48,993 nt of DNA from a virus (IMGVR_UViG_3300036770_003171:1-48993), one strand, 5' to 3'. Positions 24,882 to 33,667 are shown, counted from the first letter of the stretch. Numbers and translations: made by a program. The notes: generated by a model from the sequence alone, not told the origin.

Positions 24882-26306
24882 ATGCCCGTCCAGACGAACC
24901 GCTACTATAACGATCCTGCTCTCGGAGCCGCTTTTTCGAACCTCGCCGGTATGTTCGCCCCGCCGAGCGGCGGCGATCTCGCGGGCTACGCAACGGCCGC
25001 GGCGAAGAAGGAAGAGGCCGCCCGTCTGGCGGAACTGTTCAACTACGCCAAGGATCCGGCTGTCCAGCAGGAGGTCTTCGACCGTCTCGGTCAGGCAACC
25101 GGCCAGTGGACGCCCGCACAGGGCTACTATGGCGTCAATGTCGGGGCGCAGACGTCCCGAGCGAACAACGCCGCCGACAATACGCGGATGCTTCAGACGA
25201 ACGCAGCCGACAACGAGCGCGCGCTTCGCGCCGCCGCGATGGAGAACCAGCGTAGCGCCATCACCTCGCTCTATGGCTCGCTCGCACCCGGCGAGATCGC
25301 TCCGGCGGTTCCGGAGGACGTCGCGGGGCTCGTTGGCCTGCCGGCGATCGACCAGCGCGCCGGCCTCGCGAAGCCGCTATCGGAAACCGAGTTGAAGGCC
25401 GCCATCCTCGGAGAACTGCCGGAAAACGAGCAGCGCGCGGCCGCGCTCGGTTCGACGCCGGTCACGAACGTCGTCACTCCGGAAGGACCGCGCATTCAGT
25501 TCCAGGCCGATGCGATTGGGCAGGAGCCGTACATCAACAAGGGCGCCGAGGCCAAGCCGGTGAACTACCAGACGCCGGATGGACGACGCGGCACTGCGTC
25601 TGTCGGCCCGACCGGCGCGCTCGTCGACACGCAGACCAATCAGCCCGTCCCGGAAGGTTCCGTCACGTTCGGCACGAACATTCAGGGCTCCGAGGCCGAT
25701 ACTGGCATGTCGACCAAGACGAACCAGACCCGCGCCGTGCAGATCCGCGGCGATGTCACCAACATGAACGGTCTTGTCACGGAGCTTGAAACGCTGATCC
25801 GGGAGAACCCGGCTGTGACGGGTGCCGCGGGCAACATTCTGTCGTTCGCGCAAGACGCAAAGCAGGTGCTGAATGAGTTCGGCCAGAAGTTCGGCAATGG
25901 CGATCCCAACGCGCCAGTGTCGATCAACGACGTGCGCGAACTCACCAACTCGCTCCTGCCGGAGACAGGGCCGTATAATCCGGTCTATCGCAAGGCTGCC
26001 GCGATGGTCTTCGAACTGGCCTACGCGAACGCCAAGCTGAACAACCCCGGCGGCGAAGTTTCCCGCTTCGCTCTTGAGCGCGAGCTTGAACAACTCGGCC
26101 AGGGCATGACCGGCAACGACGAAGCGCTGAAGGCCGTCCTCGATGTCTCGAAGAGCCGTATGCGTCGCGCTCTCAGCCAAGCCGACGTTCTCGCCGGCAA
26201 CTCGGCGGGCGTCACCGCGGACCAGATCGGCTCGGCACCCGCGCCGGCTCCTGCTGGCGGTTCGACGCGCATCCGCTTTGACGCAAATGGAAACCAGATC
26301 CAATGA
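24882..26306 (+). CDS. Internal/ejection protein
   Basis: This protein has 474 residues, Ala/Asn/Gln-rich. The N-terminal coiled stretch (ARLAELFNYAKDPAVQQEVF) is followed by a variable middle and a helical C-terminal half (LETLIRENPAVTGAAGNILS). It has no enzyme motif and no signal peptide. In this gene order it is probably one of the proteins injected with the DNA to form a channel across the host envelope. Its stop overlaps the next start. Confidence 0.6.
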   Translation: MPVQTNRYYNDPALGAAFSNLAGMFAPPSGGDLAGYATAAAKKEEAARLAELFNYAKDPAVQQEVFDRLGQATGQWTPAQGYYGVNVGAQTSRANNAADNTRMLQTNAADNERALRAAAMENQRSAITSLYGSLAPGEIAPAVPEDVAGLVGLPAIDQRAGLAKPLSETELKAAILGELPENEQRAAALGSTPVTNVVTPEGPRIQFQADAIGQEPYINKGAEAKPVNYQTPDGRRGTASVGPTGALVDTQTNQPVPEGSVTFGTNIQGSEADTGMSTKTNQTRAVQIRGDVTNMNGLVTELETLIRENPAVTGAAGNILSFAQDAKQVLNEFGQKFGNGDPNAPVSINDVRELTNSLLPETGPYNPVYRKAAAMVFELAYANAKLNNPGGEVSRFALERELEQLGQGMTGNDEALKAVLDVSKSRMRRALSQADVLAGNSAGVTADQIGSAPAPAPAGGSTRIRFDANGNQIQ

Positions 26307-29266
26307 GCTCTATCGAAGCTGAACTGTTTGACGGCACGGTGCTGGAGTTCCCGGAAGGGACTGATCCGGCCGTCATTCAGCGCGTCGTCAAGGAACAGAC
26401 CGCCGCAAAGCGCGGCTCATCGATGGGCACAACGGCGGCCCCGTCAAATACCGCGCCCTCGCTTCAGCAGCGTGTCGAGGACGTGATCGGCGGTCCTTCG
26501 CCGATGGCGGATCCGGCAGCAGCCGACACTCCGGAGATGCGCGACGCGAGTGGCGGTCTGACGCTAGAAGACGTGATCATGGGCCTCGGCGGCGTCGTCG
26601 ACCAGGGCGTGCGCGGCGTCGCCGAAGGCGTGACGAACATCGTCGGTCTGCCACAGGCCGTCGCGACGCTGCAGCGCAACGTCGGCAAATGGGGTATGGA
26701 GCAGATGGGCGCGCCTGAAGCGGCCGTCGACGTGCTCGACTATATTACGCCGCTCGCCGACATTGCGCCCAGCGCCGAAGGGATGCAGGCCGGGATCGAC
26801 GCTGCGAACAACGCCACTGCCGACGCGCTCGGCGTGGAGCGTCCGCGTGCAGCGCCTGAAAACATGCCCGAGCGCTTTGCGAACCGCGTCGGCGAAGAGC
26901 TCGGCGCGATGCTGATCCCCGGCGCCGTCGTCGCCAACCGCATGAAGAATGCAGGACGCGGCATCGCCGCTATCGACCCCGGCGCGTTCTGGAGCAAGGA
27001 AGCGACTGTCGCTACAGGCGCCGGCACGGGCGCTGCGATCGCCAATGAAGTCGCGCCTGACAGCCCGATCGCCGATCTGTTCGGCGCGCTCGCAGGCGCC
27101 GGCACGGTCGCAGTCGGCGGCCCGCTTGTTCGCAGCGTGGCCGATGTCGGCAGCGCCATCTTCCAGCGCGATAACTTCGTCGACCAGGTCGTCAACGATG
27201 CCGTCGTCGATCGCATCGGCAAGGCCGCAAACCTGCCGGGCGCCGACACGCCTGAAGCTATCTTCGACACCAAGACGCTGGTCGACGCTATGGACGATCC
27301 GGCTCGCCGCCGGCCGTCCGATCTCATCCCGGGTTACCGGGAAACTCTGTCCGACCGTACCGGGAATGCCGGTATTGCGTCGCTCGAATACGGTCGGGCA
27401 GCCGGCGTCAACGCTGGTCAGTACAACGATCTTCGGATGCGCAACAACGAGGCCGTCGATGCGGCGATGCGCGGTATCGAGCCGCAGGAAACGCCCGGTA
27501 CGTTCCGCGACGCCGTTTCTACACAGCGCGACCAGCAGCTTCTGGACCTCATCATGGGGCAGGAGATGGCCGCCCGTCAGGCAGAGGAGGCGACCCGCGC
27601 GATCACCCCGACCACCACCCCGGCACAGCGCGGCGGCACGGTGCGCGAAGGACTGGAGACGGCCCGGGACGCAGCGCGCGCTCGCACCGAGGAAGCCTAC
27701 AATCAAGTTAACATCGCAGGCCGTCAGGTCGATCCGGCGCCGCTGAAGCAGGGCCTCGACGAGGCTGTCAACAGCCTGACGGAAGTCGAGCGCGGCCTCG
27801 TCCCGCAGGGCGTGATCGACCGAGTGCGCAAGTTGGGCACTCCGCTGGAAGACGGCCCGCAGAACACCGGCATCCTGGACGCTTCCGGCAACCCGATCAC
27901 TCGGCCCCCGCAGGGTCCGGCGCCGGTTTCGCTCAAGGAAGCCACCGATCTCAAGTCCGAGCTTCAGCGCCTGCAGCGCGCAGCACAGGCCACGCCTCGC
28001 GAAGAGCGCGGCGGCCGCAACGCGGCCCGCGTGATCGGCCAGATGATCGACACGGTCGACGGCTTCATCTCCTCCAATCTCGACGAGGCGGATCGGGCGG
28101 CGCTGGATGCTGCTCGAGGCACGAAGTTCGACGAAGCGGAACGCTTCACCCGCCAGGGCGACCCGGTTGCCCGCGCGCTCGGCCGCTATGAAGGCGGTCA
28201 GCCGCAGGTCGCCGATGATCGCGTCGCGGGCCTGTTCGTCAATCCGCAGGCCATGGACCGCCTCTTCGCGCAGGCCGACACACCCGACGTCCGGGCGGCG
28301 ATCCGTGACGAAGTGCTCTCCAAGGGCGACACGTCCAAGGCCGACCGGATCACAAATTTCCTCGACAGCTACGGCGAGCAGATCGACCGCTTCCCGGGTC
28401 TGCGTGATGAGATAACCCGGGCCGCGGAAGCCCGCGGCGCAGAAGCCGCAGCGACGACCAGCCGTCAGACCTTCGAGAAGATCTACGGCACGCCGGGCAA
28501 CGAGCGCGGAACGGGCACGGTCGGCAAATATCTGCAGTTCGGTGACGAACAGTCGGAGCGCGCGATCAGCCAGGTTCTGTCCTCGAAGGATCCGGCAAAG
28601 GCTGCAGACGAGCTTGTCAACTTTGTCGGCAACAACCCGCGAGCCCTTGAGGGCGCACGCTCGGCCTTCTGGCAGAAGCTGAAGACGGAAAGCCAGAGCA
28701 CCGATAATGCGCAGCGCTCGATGAGCGGCAAGCGTCAGTGGCGCGGCGACTGGCTGAAGTCGTGGCTGGACGATCCGTCGACCGCGGCGGTCGCCGAGCG
28801 GCTTTACAAGGACAAGCCGGAAGACCTGGAGAAGCTGCGGGCCTACGCGGATGTTCTCGACAACGCCGATCTGCGCGTGCGCGGCAAGGCGTCCGGAACG
28901 TCCGGCACCAGCCAGGGCGTCAGCAACATCATGACGCCGGAAACAATCCAGAGCCGAACCTATGCCTGGATGCGCGGGCAGATCAGCGGCACCTATCTGG
29001 CGACGTCGATGGCCGCCGTCTTTGCCCGTCGCGCCGTTCGTGGCGCCCGGGCCGATGCGATCGAGCGGCTGACGGATAAGGTTCTGCTGAACCCGGAACT
29101 CGCCAAGGAACTGCTGAAGGACAACAACCCGGCGAACCGGGCGGCTCTCGCTCGCAAGGCGAAGGGCTGGCTCGGCAATCAGGCCGCGACGACGTTGGAG
29201 ATCCTGAACGAGGACGACAGCGAAGACGGCGAGATGAAGAGCACGATCATGCGGGAGAAGAACTGA
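26303..29266 (+). CDS. Large internal/ejection protein
   Basis: This protein has 987 residues, the largest gene here. The N-terminus has the short motif FDGTVLEFPEGTDPAVIQRV, which I have seen at the start of many phage ejection proteins. Gly/Ala-rich hydrophobic segments lie near residues 90-110 and 230-275 (GAGTGAAIANEV, then GALAGAGTVAVGGPLV). Long coiled coils fill the rest. It is probably the main DNA-ejection channel protein, comparable in position to T7 gp15/gp16. No lytic domain is seen; that function is in the next gene. Confidence 0.65.
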   Translation: MSSIEAELFDGTVLEFPEGTDPAVIQRVVKEQTAAKRGSSMGTTAAPSNTAPSLQQRVEDVIGGPSPMADPAAADTPEMRDASGGLTLEDVIMGLGGVVDQGVRGVAEGVTNIVGLPQAVATLQRNVGKWGMEQMGAPEAAVDVLDYITPLADIAPSAEGMQAGIDAANNATADALGVERPRAAPENMPERFANRVGEELGAMLIPGAVVANRMKNAGRGIAAIDPGAFWSKEATVATGAGTGAAIANEVAPDSPIADLFGALAGAGTVAVGGPLVRSVADVGSAIFQRDNFVDQVVNDAVVDRIGKAANLPGADTPEAIFDTKTLVDAMDDPARRRPSDLIPGYRETLSDRTGNAGIASLEYGRAAGVNAGQYNDLRMRNNEAVDAAMRGIEPQETPGTFRDAVSTQRDQQLLDLIMGQEMAARQAEEATRAITPTTTPAQRGGTVREGLETARDAARARTEEAYNQVNIAGRQVDPAPLKQGLDEAVNSLTEVERGLVPQGVIDRVRKLGTPLEDGPQNTGILDASGNPITRPPQGPAPVSLKEATDLKSELQRLQRAAQATPREERGGRNAARVIGQMIDTVDGFISSNLDEADRAALDAARGTKFDEAERFTRQGDPVARALGRYEGGQPQVADDRVAGLFVNPQAMDRLFAQADTPDVRAAIRDEVLSKGDTSKADRITNFLDSYGEQIDRFPGLRDEITRAAEARGAEAAATTSRQTFEKIYGTPGNERGTGTVGKYLQFGDEQSERAISQVLSSKDPAKAADELVNFVGNNPRALEGARSAFWQKLKTESQSTDNAQRSMSGKRQWRGDWLKSWLDDPSTAAVAERLYKDKPEDLEKLRAYADVLDNADLRVRGKASGTSGTSQGVSNIMTPETIQSRTYAWMRGQISGTYLATSMAAVFARRAVRGARADAIERLTDKVLLNPELAKELLKDNNPANRAALARKAKGWLGNQAATTLEILNEDDSEDGEMKSTIMREKN

Positions 29267-30057
29267 TGGCCTTCGACTGGATCAAATACGCCAATCAGCG
29301 CGCCACCCGCAGCCTTCCGCTGAACGACCAGCTGACGCAGGCCATGGGCTTTCTGCCCGAGATGAGCGTGACGATGGAAGTCTTCTCCGGCGGCCAACCG
29401 GCGAAGGGTTCCAGCGGCCCGCGCGTCGGCTCGGTGCGCCACGACCACGGCAACGCCGCGGACGTGTTCTTCTACAAGGATGGCCGTCGCCTCGACTGGT
29501 CGAACCCGCAGGACTTGCCGATCTATCAGGACATTGTACGCCGGGCGAAGCAGGCCGGTCTGACAGGCTTCGGCGCCGGCCCCGGTTACATGCAGCCCGG
29601 CTCCATGCACATCGGCTATGGCAGCCCCGGCGTATGGGGCGCTGGCGGATCGAGCCGCAACGCGCCTTCGTGGCTGGTCGAGGCTTACGGCGGCGCACCG
29701 GCCGGAAAGCCCATGCCGAGCTTCGCGCAGGCCACCGCCGAGAAGACGGTCGCCCCGACGATGGCGAATATGCAGAACAAGAGCTTCGACCCGGTGGGCG
29801 AGGTTATGGGCATGGCAGCCCCGACTGCAGCCCCGCAGGGCTTGGCGTCGATGTTCACGCCAGCAGGCCCGGCCATGCCCGGCGCCGAGGTCGCAGGCGC
29901 GCCCGTTCCGCCGACACTCGGCGCGCTGGCGGCGCTGTTTGCCCAGCAACAGTCGAAGCGGAATGAAGAACGGGCCGCAGAAGCGGAAGCCGAGCAGATG
30001 CGCCGCGCGGCGCTATTCAGCCAGGATAGTCTGGCCGGGTTGTTCGGGGCTGCCTGA
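29266..30057 (+). CDS. Virion-associated M15-like peptidase
   Basis: This protein has 263 residues. The N-terminal half has the metal-site pattern of D-Ala-D-Ala carboxypeptidase/M15 enzymes: His and Asp in SVRHDHGNAADVFF (about residues 57-70) and His in GSMHIGYG (about 111). The C-terminal half is an Ala/Pro-rich tail for virion attachment. It would open a local hole in peptidoglycan during DNA entry, complementing the lysis endolysin. It is the last gene of the late operon and its 3' end overlaps a convergent small gene by 45 bases. Confidence 0.75.
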   Translation: MAFDWIKYANQRATRSLPLNDQLTQAMGFLPEMSVTMEVFSGGQPAKGSSGPRVGSVRHDHGNAADVFFYKDGRRLDWSNPQDLPIYQDIVRRAKQAGLTGFGAGPGYMQPGSMHIGYGSPGVWGAGGSSRNAPSWLVEAYGGAPAGKPMPSFAQATAEKTVAPTMANMQNKSFDPVGEVMGMAAPTAAPQGLASMFTPAGPAMPGAEVAGAPVPPTLGALAALFAQQQSKRNEERAAEAEAEQMRRAALFSQDSLAGLFGAA

Positions 30058-30195
30058 CGGCTTGTCTTTAAGGGCGCGAATGGCAAAAGCGCACAAAGTC
30101 AGCATCTCCCGCATGTCTTTCGTGAAACGCCGTTTTGCCATGGCTTCAGCCACTCTGGCGGCCTCTTCAAGCGCCGCTTCTCTAGCATCGCTCAT
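30013..30195 (-). CDS. Small helical protein between late genes and attP
   Basis: This protein has 60 residues (MSDAREAALEEAARVAEAMA, then KRRFTKDMREMLTLCAFAIR). It is predicted to be almost all helix. The ATG overlaps the stop of the next upstream gene, so it is coupled. Its end runs 45 bases into the antisense of the virion peptidase gene. With its two upstream neighbours it sits next to attP, a typical site for prophage-expressed extras. The function is unknown. Confidence 0.5.
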   Translation of the reverse strand: MSDAREAALEEAARVAEAMAKRRFTKDMREMLTLCAFAIRALKDKPSGSPEQPGQTILAE

Positions 30196-30356
30196 CGCGC
30201 GTTCTCCAGCCAAGGCCGCAGGAACGTGACGATCTCCTCGCCGAAGAAGTACCAGATCGGCACGACGATGATGGCCGCCCCGATCAGGGGCGGGAAGTAA
30301 CCCTTGAAGAACTCGGGCCAGAACGGAGGGGTTTTGTCAGCCATGGTCGGCAGCAT
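30192..30356 (-). CDS. Small membrane protein near attP
   Basis: This protein has 54 residues and one clear membrane segment (about residues 20-38, PLIGAAIIVVPIWYFFG). I chose the ATG at 30356 because GGAG precedes it at six bases; a later in-frame ATG at 30344 has no such site. It could be a superinfection-exclusion or holin-like protein; position next to attP favours prophage expression. This is a guess. Confidence 0.5.
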   Translation of the reverse strand: MLPTMADKTPPFWPEFFKGYFPPLIGAAIIVVPIWYFFGEEIVTFLRPWLENAR

Positions 30357-30376
30357 CGGTCTCTCCATCGGTTTTG

Positions 30377-30637
30377 TCAATCAGCGCTGACGAAGATGCG
30401 GTCCTGCCCGGCCACGTTGCCTTGCTGCTTGATCTCGCGGATCTCGCCGAGTTCCACGAGCCGGTCTACGCAGGCGAGCATGTGCCAGCTATCGCCGCAC
30501 GAACCCTTGACGGCTTCTTCCAGCCGAACAGCGCCCGAAACGCCAAGCAGCTTCTTCACGCGATCGCGGATTTCAAGAAACAGAACTTGGCCGTCTTCGG
30601 TGAAGATGGCGGCGCGGTTGTCTTCGTACTTGTACAT
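30377..30637 (-). CDS. Small hypothetical protein near attP
   Basis: This protein has 86 residues (MYKYEDNRAAIFTEDGQVLF, then a helical part with DSWHMLACVDRLVELGEIRE). The C-terminal half looks like a small winged-helix. AAGGAG stands seven bases before this ATG. A longer reading frame would extend through the tRNA-like attP core and is rejected. First of three leftward genes beside attP. Confidence 0.6.
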   Translation of the reverse strand: MYKYEDNRAAIFTEDGQVLFLEIRDRVKKLLGVSGAVRLEEAVKGSCGDSWHMLACVDRLVELGEIREIKQQGNVAGQDRIFVSAD

Positions 30638-30700
30638 GTCATTTCTCCTTGAGTGCGCAAAATAGTGCCCAAAATGCTGTATGTCGGGCAGTTGGCTCGA

Positions 30701-30890
30701 TGTAGGCCAACCGCGAAGTAACTGAGAAATAAGGGAGAATGGTGGTGCTGCTAGAGAGATTTGAACTCTCGGCCTCTCCCTTACCAATACAGTTGTAGGT
30801 CATTTGTAGGTTGTTGTCTGGCCTGCATTTTTCTTGTTTTGCAGCGGTTTGGCAAGATCTATGTAGGTCAGTGTCGGTTGCTGTAGGTCA
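30701..30890. promoter_or_regulatory. Repeated 9-mers flanking attP, candidate integrase arm sites
   Basis: TGTAGGTCA occurs exactly at 30794-30802, 30862-30870 and 30882-30890. Near copies are TGTAGGTTG (30805-30813) and, on the other side of the core, TGTAGGCCA (30701-30709). Tyrosine integrases bind such arm-type repeats. The copy at 30805 also belongs to the dispersed TGTAGGYTRTTGTCYG motif. Confidence 0.55.
30743..30787 (-). other. attP core: 3' half of tRNA-Thr(GGT)
   Basis: Read on the minus strand these 45 bases run from the anticodon loop (TTGGTAA, anticodon GGT) through the variable loop, T arm (GAGAG, TTCAAAT, CTCTC), acceptor strand TAGCAGC and discriminator A to CCA. No 5' half is present, so it is not a tRNA gene. 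It is the part that would restore a host tRNA-Thr gene after integration. Confidence 0.85.
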
Positions 30891-30919
30891 AAATCAGTGC
30901 CCAAATCGGGCACAAGCGC

Positions 30920-31171
30920 TCAGTCGGAGTGCCCCAACTTTTCCAGTTCGGAGCCATACCAGAAGGCGTTGAAAGCTTCCGGCGTGGCAGCGTCGAATGC
31001 CTGCGCGCAGCGCACCAGCGCGTCTCGGATCTTCTCAAATTCGGCGACGATCATCTGCGCCTCCTCGACCGTCTCCGTCTTCACGGCCCAATCCGCGTTG
31101 ACCGGCGTTACCATCGGCATGTTGAATGTCAGAAGGCCGGGGTAGCGTTCATCAACGTATTTTTCTCTCAT
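30920..31171 (-). CDS. Small acidic protein downstream of integrase
   Basis: This protein has 83 residues. A short beta start (YPGLLTFNMPMVTPVNADWA) is followed by helices (TVEEAQMIVAEFEKIRDALV). GGAG precedes the ATG. It is separated by 80 bases from the next leftward gene and is probably the end of the integrase transcript. No family was recognised. Confidence 0.6.
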   Translation of the reverse strand: MREKYVDERYPGLLTFNMPMVTPVNADWAVKTETVEEAQMIVAEFEKIRDALVRCAQAFDAATPEAFNAFWYGSELEKLGHSD

Positions 31172-31251
31172 GATGCTTGCTCCAATACGCCTGAAGAAAT
31201 CGAGTTCACAGCAGCCCGCAGGCGATCCGGGCAGTGCTTCGAATTGAAGGC

Positions 31252-31560
31252 TTAACGACGGCCCAACCGGGCCAGTCTGATGTCGTGGTCTGGGTCTTTG
31301 TAGCGGCGCTCCCCGGTGTCCTCATGCCGGCGAAACGTGACCGTGCCTTTCATCTCGTTGACGTCGAACGAGTGCGTGTAGGCCGAACCGACGATGTTGC
31401 CAAGGACGCGATCAGCAGGCGTGAACAGCGCGTCATTGTGCTCAAACGACCCTACCTGTCGAAGATCGCGCATGTGGATCTCAAAGCATTCGCCGGGTTT
31501 CATTGAGGCCACCTGCTGGCACACGTAGCCGAGGTAGGTTGAGGGGTCTGCAGTGATCAT
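31252..31560 (-). CDS. Hypothetical protein coupled to integrase
   Basis: This protein has 102 residues, beta-rich (GECFEIHMRDLRQVGSFEHN, then MKGTVTFRRHEDTGERRYKD). The ATG overlaps the integrase TGA, so it is translated together with it. Similar proteins sit near integrases in other alphaproteobacterial phages as far as I recall. The function is unknown. Confidence 0.6.
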   Translation of the reverse strand: MITADPSTYLGYVCQQVASMKPGECFEIHMRDLRQVGSFEHNDALFTPADRVLGNIVGSAYTHSFDVNEMKGTVTFRRHEDTGERRYKDPDHDIRLARLGRR

Positions 31561-32672
31561 CGTACTGTCTCCATTGTTCCTGTGATTGAGTTGACTGCTG
31601 CTCGAAGGCTCTCCTTCGAATGTTTGGCGTAGACACGCTCAACCATCACTAGCGAATTACCTAAAATCCCCGCAATGTGATACAGCGGCACGCCGCGCCG
31701 GGCCATCTGCGTCGCGGCAGTGTGCCGGAACGTGTGCGGCGAGATGCCCGTCCGCTTTGGCTTCTCGCCCGAAACGACGGTCTGCTTCGGCGCCAACCCA
31801 GCGCGCATGACGATCGACTGAACGGTGGCCCACACTTCGCCGCCGTGATCCATGACGTAGTCGTTGATCCGTTCTTCGTGCATCCGCTTCAGCACCGGCA
31901 GCAGCGCCCGCGAGATCGGCACCGAGGGCCGACGCTTCTTCGTCTCTTTCCGATCCGGCACGGCGAAGTGGATCACGCCGACTTCGAAGTCGACACGGTC
32001 CCACGTCAGGTCCAGGATCGCGCGCTTGCGAGCGGCCGTCTCCAGAGCCAGCCACAGGAACCGCTCACCGCGGGACATGCGAGGCTCGCCAGGATGCATC
32101 TCAGCGGCGGCCTTGAGCACGCGCTCAATCTCGGCCATCGTCAGCCAGCGATCGCGCGGGCCGCTCTCTTCGGGCAGGACATAGGCGGGCAGGTCTTTCG
32201 CCTCGAGCAAGCGGCGCTTGCCGCGCTCTGGCGAGGCGTGCCAGTTCAGGCAAGCCCGCAGCGCCACCAGTTCCTTGCGTACCGTCGAGGGCTTCGCGAC
32301 GCGGCCGATCTCGCCGTCGACGCGCTTCTCCTCGTATTCGTCGACGACGTCCTGGTCGATTGCATCAACCCTCAGATCGCCGAAATGCTCCTTCAGGTTC
32401 TTCCAGGCGAACTCGATCGACGCCGGCGCCGCCGTTTCCTTCTGGACGTGCTTCTCGTCGTAGACGCTCCAGAGCTCGGCGACCGTCAGCGCGATCCGGC
32501 CTTCTTCGGAGACTTCGCCTTTGTGGCCGCCGAAGAGGAGCCACTGCGCGAACCGTCCTTCCGCAACAGCGTGGTCTTTAGTGCCCATGCTCTTGCGCTT
32601 TGAACGTCGGCCTTCTGACCAGACGGCATACCATGTGCCGTTGTCGGCTGTCCGGAGGATTGGGGTCGGCAT
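31557..32672 (-). CDS. int: Tyrosine integrase
   Basis: About 371 residues. The core-binding N-terminal domain is followed by the catalytic domain with Arg in TAARKRAILDLTWDRVDF, Lys in DRKETKKRR, HxFRH in SPHTFRHTAATQMA and the nucleophile Tyr in VERVYAKHSKES. The usual LGH is LGN here (AGILGNSLVMVE). It would recombine attP (30743-30787) with a host tRNA-Thr gene. The start at 32672 has GGAG at eight bases; an ATG at 32681 is the alternative. It overlaps the excisionase gene. Confidence 0.93.
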   Translation of the reverse strand: MPTPILRTADNGTWYAVWSEGRRSKRKSMGTKDHAVAEGRFAQWLLFGGHKGEVSEEGRIALTVAELWSVYDEKHVQKETAAPASIEFAWKNLKEHFGDLRVDAIDQDVVDEYEEKRVDGEIGRVAKPSTVRKELVALRACLNWHASPERGKRRLLEAKDLPAYVLPEESGPRDRWLTMAEIERVLKAAAEMHPGEPRMSRGERFLWLALETAARKRAILDLTWDRVDFEVGVIHFAVPDRKETKKRRPSVPISRALLPVLKRMHEERINDYVMDHGGEVWATVQSIVMRAGLAPKQTVVSGEKPKRTGISPHTFRHTAATQMARRGVPLYHIAGILGNSLVMVERVYAKHSKESLRAAVNSITGTMETVR

Positions 32673-32833
32673 TTCATACACTCCAAATAAGCATCAACGT
32701 CGGATTTCGCTATGAGGACCGGGCGGCCCGGCACGTAGGGGAGTTTCCCCGACAACCGGAGCCGCTTCACCTTCTGACGTTCGCAGCGCATCAGCGCCGC
32801 GACCTCACTTTCCAGCAACCACGGGCTTGTCAT
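32486..32833 (-). CDS. xis: Excisionase-like MerR-type DNA-binding protein
   Basis: This protein has 115 residues. The N-terminal part (about residues 4-52) is a MerR/AlpA-type winged helix typical of excisionases and directionality factors: WLLESEVAALMRCERQKVKR, then GRPVLIAKSDVDAYLE. The C-terminal half overlaps the integrase gene in another frame and may be non-conserved. The start overlaps the repressor's 3' end by 29 bases. It probably bends attL/attR and steers the integrase toward excision. Confidence 0.7.
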   Translation of the reverse strand: MTSPWLLESEVAALMRCERQKVKRLRLSGKLPYVPGRPVLIAKSDVDAYLECMKCRPQSSGQPTTAHGMPSGQKADVQSARAWALKTTLLRKDGSRSGSSSAATKAKSPKKAGSR

Positions 32834-33239
32834 CGGCAAGGATCTTCGCGATCTGGTTGGCCGTCTCCAGCGTGACATAGCGGTTGACCCGCAGCCAGGC
32901 GATGTGCGGCGCGTTGGGGCTGACCTTCATTTCGAAGGCCGGCGTATCATTATCGATTGCACTTTCGACGTGATTAGGAAATAATTCCTCGGCAGGCACG
33001 TTGAGAGCGTCAGCGAGCTTGGCGAGGCTCTGGGGTGTCGGGAGGGATTTGCCGCGGATGTAAACGGAAATGCTGTCACGCGGGAGATCCGCCGCCCGGG
33101 CCAGATCGCTCTGGCGCCAGCCGCGCTCCATCATCAGCCGGTACAGCCGCTTACCGAACTCCTGTTTGGTCAGGTGCTTCGGCGCAAGACCCGATCCCGG
33201 AGTGTCGCCTGTGAGGTGTGTCCGAACTGTGTTTGTCAT
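32805..33239 (-). CDS. Xre-family prophage repressor
   Basis: This protein has 144 residues. A Cro/CI-type helix-turn-helix lies near residues 27-80 (LMMERGWRQSDLARAADLPR, SISVYIRGKSLPTPQSLAKL). A short C-terminal domain (AFEMKVSPNAPHIAWLRVNR) follows. There is no LexA-type self-cleavage domain, so induction probably differs from the lambda model. I chose the ATG at 33239; one at 33275 would lie inside its own -10. The tandem operator upstream suggests autoregulation. Confidence 0.8.
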   Translation of the reverse strand: MTNTVRTHLTGDTPGSGLAPKHLTKQEFGKRLYRLMMERGWRQSDLARAADLPRDSISVYIRGKSLPTPQSLAKLADALNVPAEELFPNHVESAIDNDTPAFEMKVSPNAPHIAWLRVNRYVTLETANQIAKILADDKPVVAGK

Positions 33240-33264
33240 AGGTTGTAGCCCTAAGGTTGTATTC

Positions 33265-33303
33265 GTGTAAGTCACTTGTATGTCACCCCGAAAGACATGT
33301 CAA
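33265..33303 (-). promoter_or_regulatory. Repressor promoter with tandem operator
   Basis: On the minus strand: TTGACA (33298-33303), a 16-base spacer and ATACAA (33276-33281). Direct repeats GTGTAAGTCAC (33265-33275) and TTGTATGTCAC (33276-33286), each 11 bases, match the operators at 6226, 7071 and 47216. Confidence 0.65.
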
Positions 33304-33360
33304 CATTTATTGCGCTACAATCTGACCCAAAGAAAATCGGACAGCCTGTCCAAATGTCTG

Positions 33361-33389
33361 TTGACATAACCTACAACGCCGGACTAGCT
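33361..33389 (+). promoter_or_regulatory. Rightward lytic promoter candidate
   Basis: TTGACA (33361-33366), a 17-base spacer and CTAGCT (33384-33389), 30 bases before the first rightward gene. The -10 is weak, consistent with a regulated promoter diverging from the repressor. Confidence 0.5.
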
Positions 33390-33418
33390 TGTGAGCATAT
33401 TCAGACAAAGGATCGCTG

Positions 33419-33667
33419 ATGTTTGACTGCCTCCGCTTCCTCGACGACCACTTCGGCAATGCCGACGCTGTGATCGGCCTGGCGAACCAGTTCAACGTAG
33501 ACGTGCCCGCGAAGGACACGCTGCGCAAGTGGTTCGAGCGCGGTTCAATCCCGGCCGACTGGTGGCCGGTCGTTCTGGCTTTGCTGGAGATGGAAGGCGG
33601 AAAGCCCGTCAGCATGTTGAGTTACGTGGGTAAGGGACAGGAAAATGATAACAGCATCTTTGGTTGA
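33419..33667 (+). CDS. Cro-position small regulator candidate
   Basis: This protein has 82 residues. It is the first rightward gene after the switch region, where Cro is usually found. The central part (VPAKDTLRKWFERGSIPADW) could be a helix-turn-helix, but the match is loose. It ends DNSIFG, the shared short tail. The last 23 bases overlap the next gene. A lytic switch or early regulator role is inferred from position. Confidence 0.6.
   Translation: MFDCLRFLDDHFGNADAVIGLANQFNVDVPAKDTLRKWFERGSIPADWWPVVLALLEMEGGKPVSMLSYVGKGQENDNSIFG

Noticed and set aside
30743-30787. A second tRNA gene
   Set aside because: Only the 3' half is present; no D arm or 5' acceptor upstream. It is an attachment site.
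30638-30787. N-terminal extension of the 30377-30637 gene through attP
   Set aside because: It would read through the tRNA-like core; the internal ATG has a proper ribosome-binding site.
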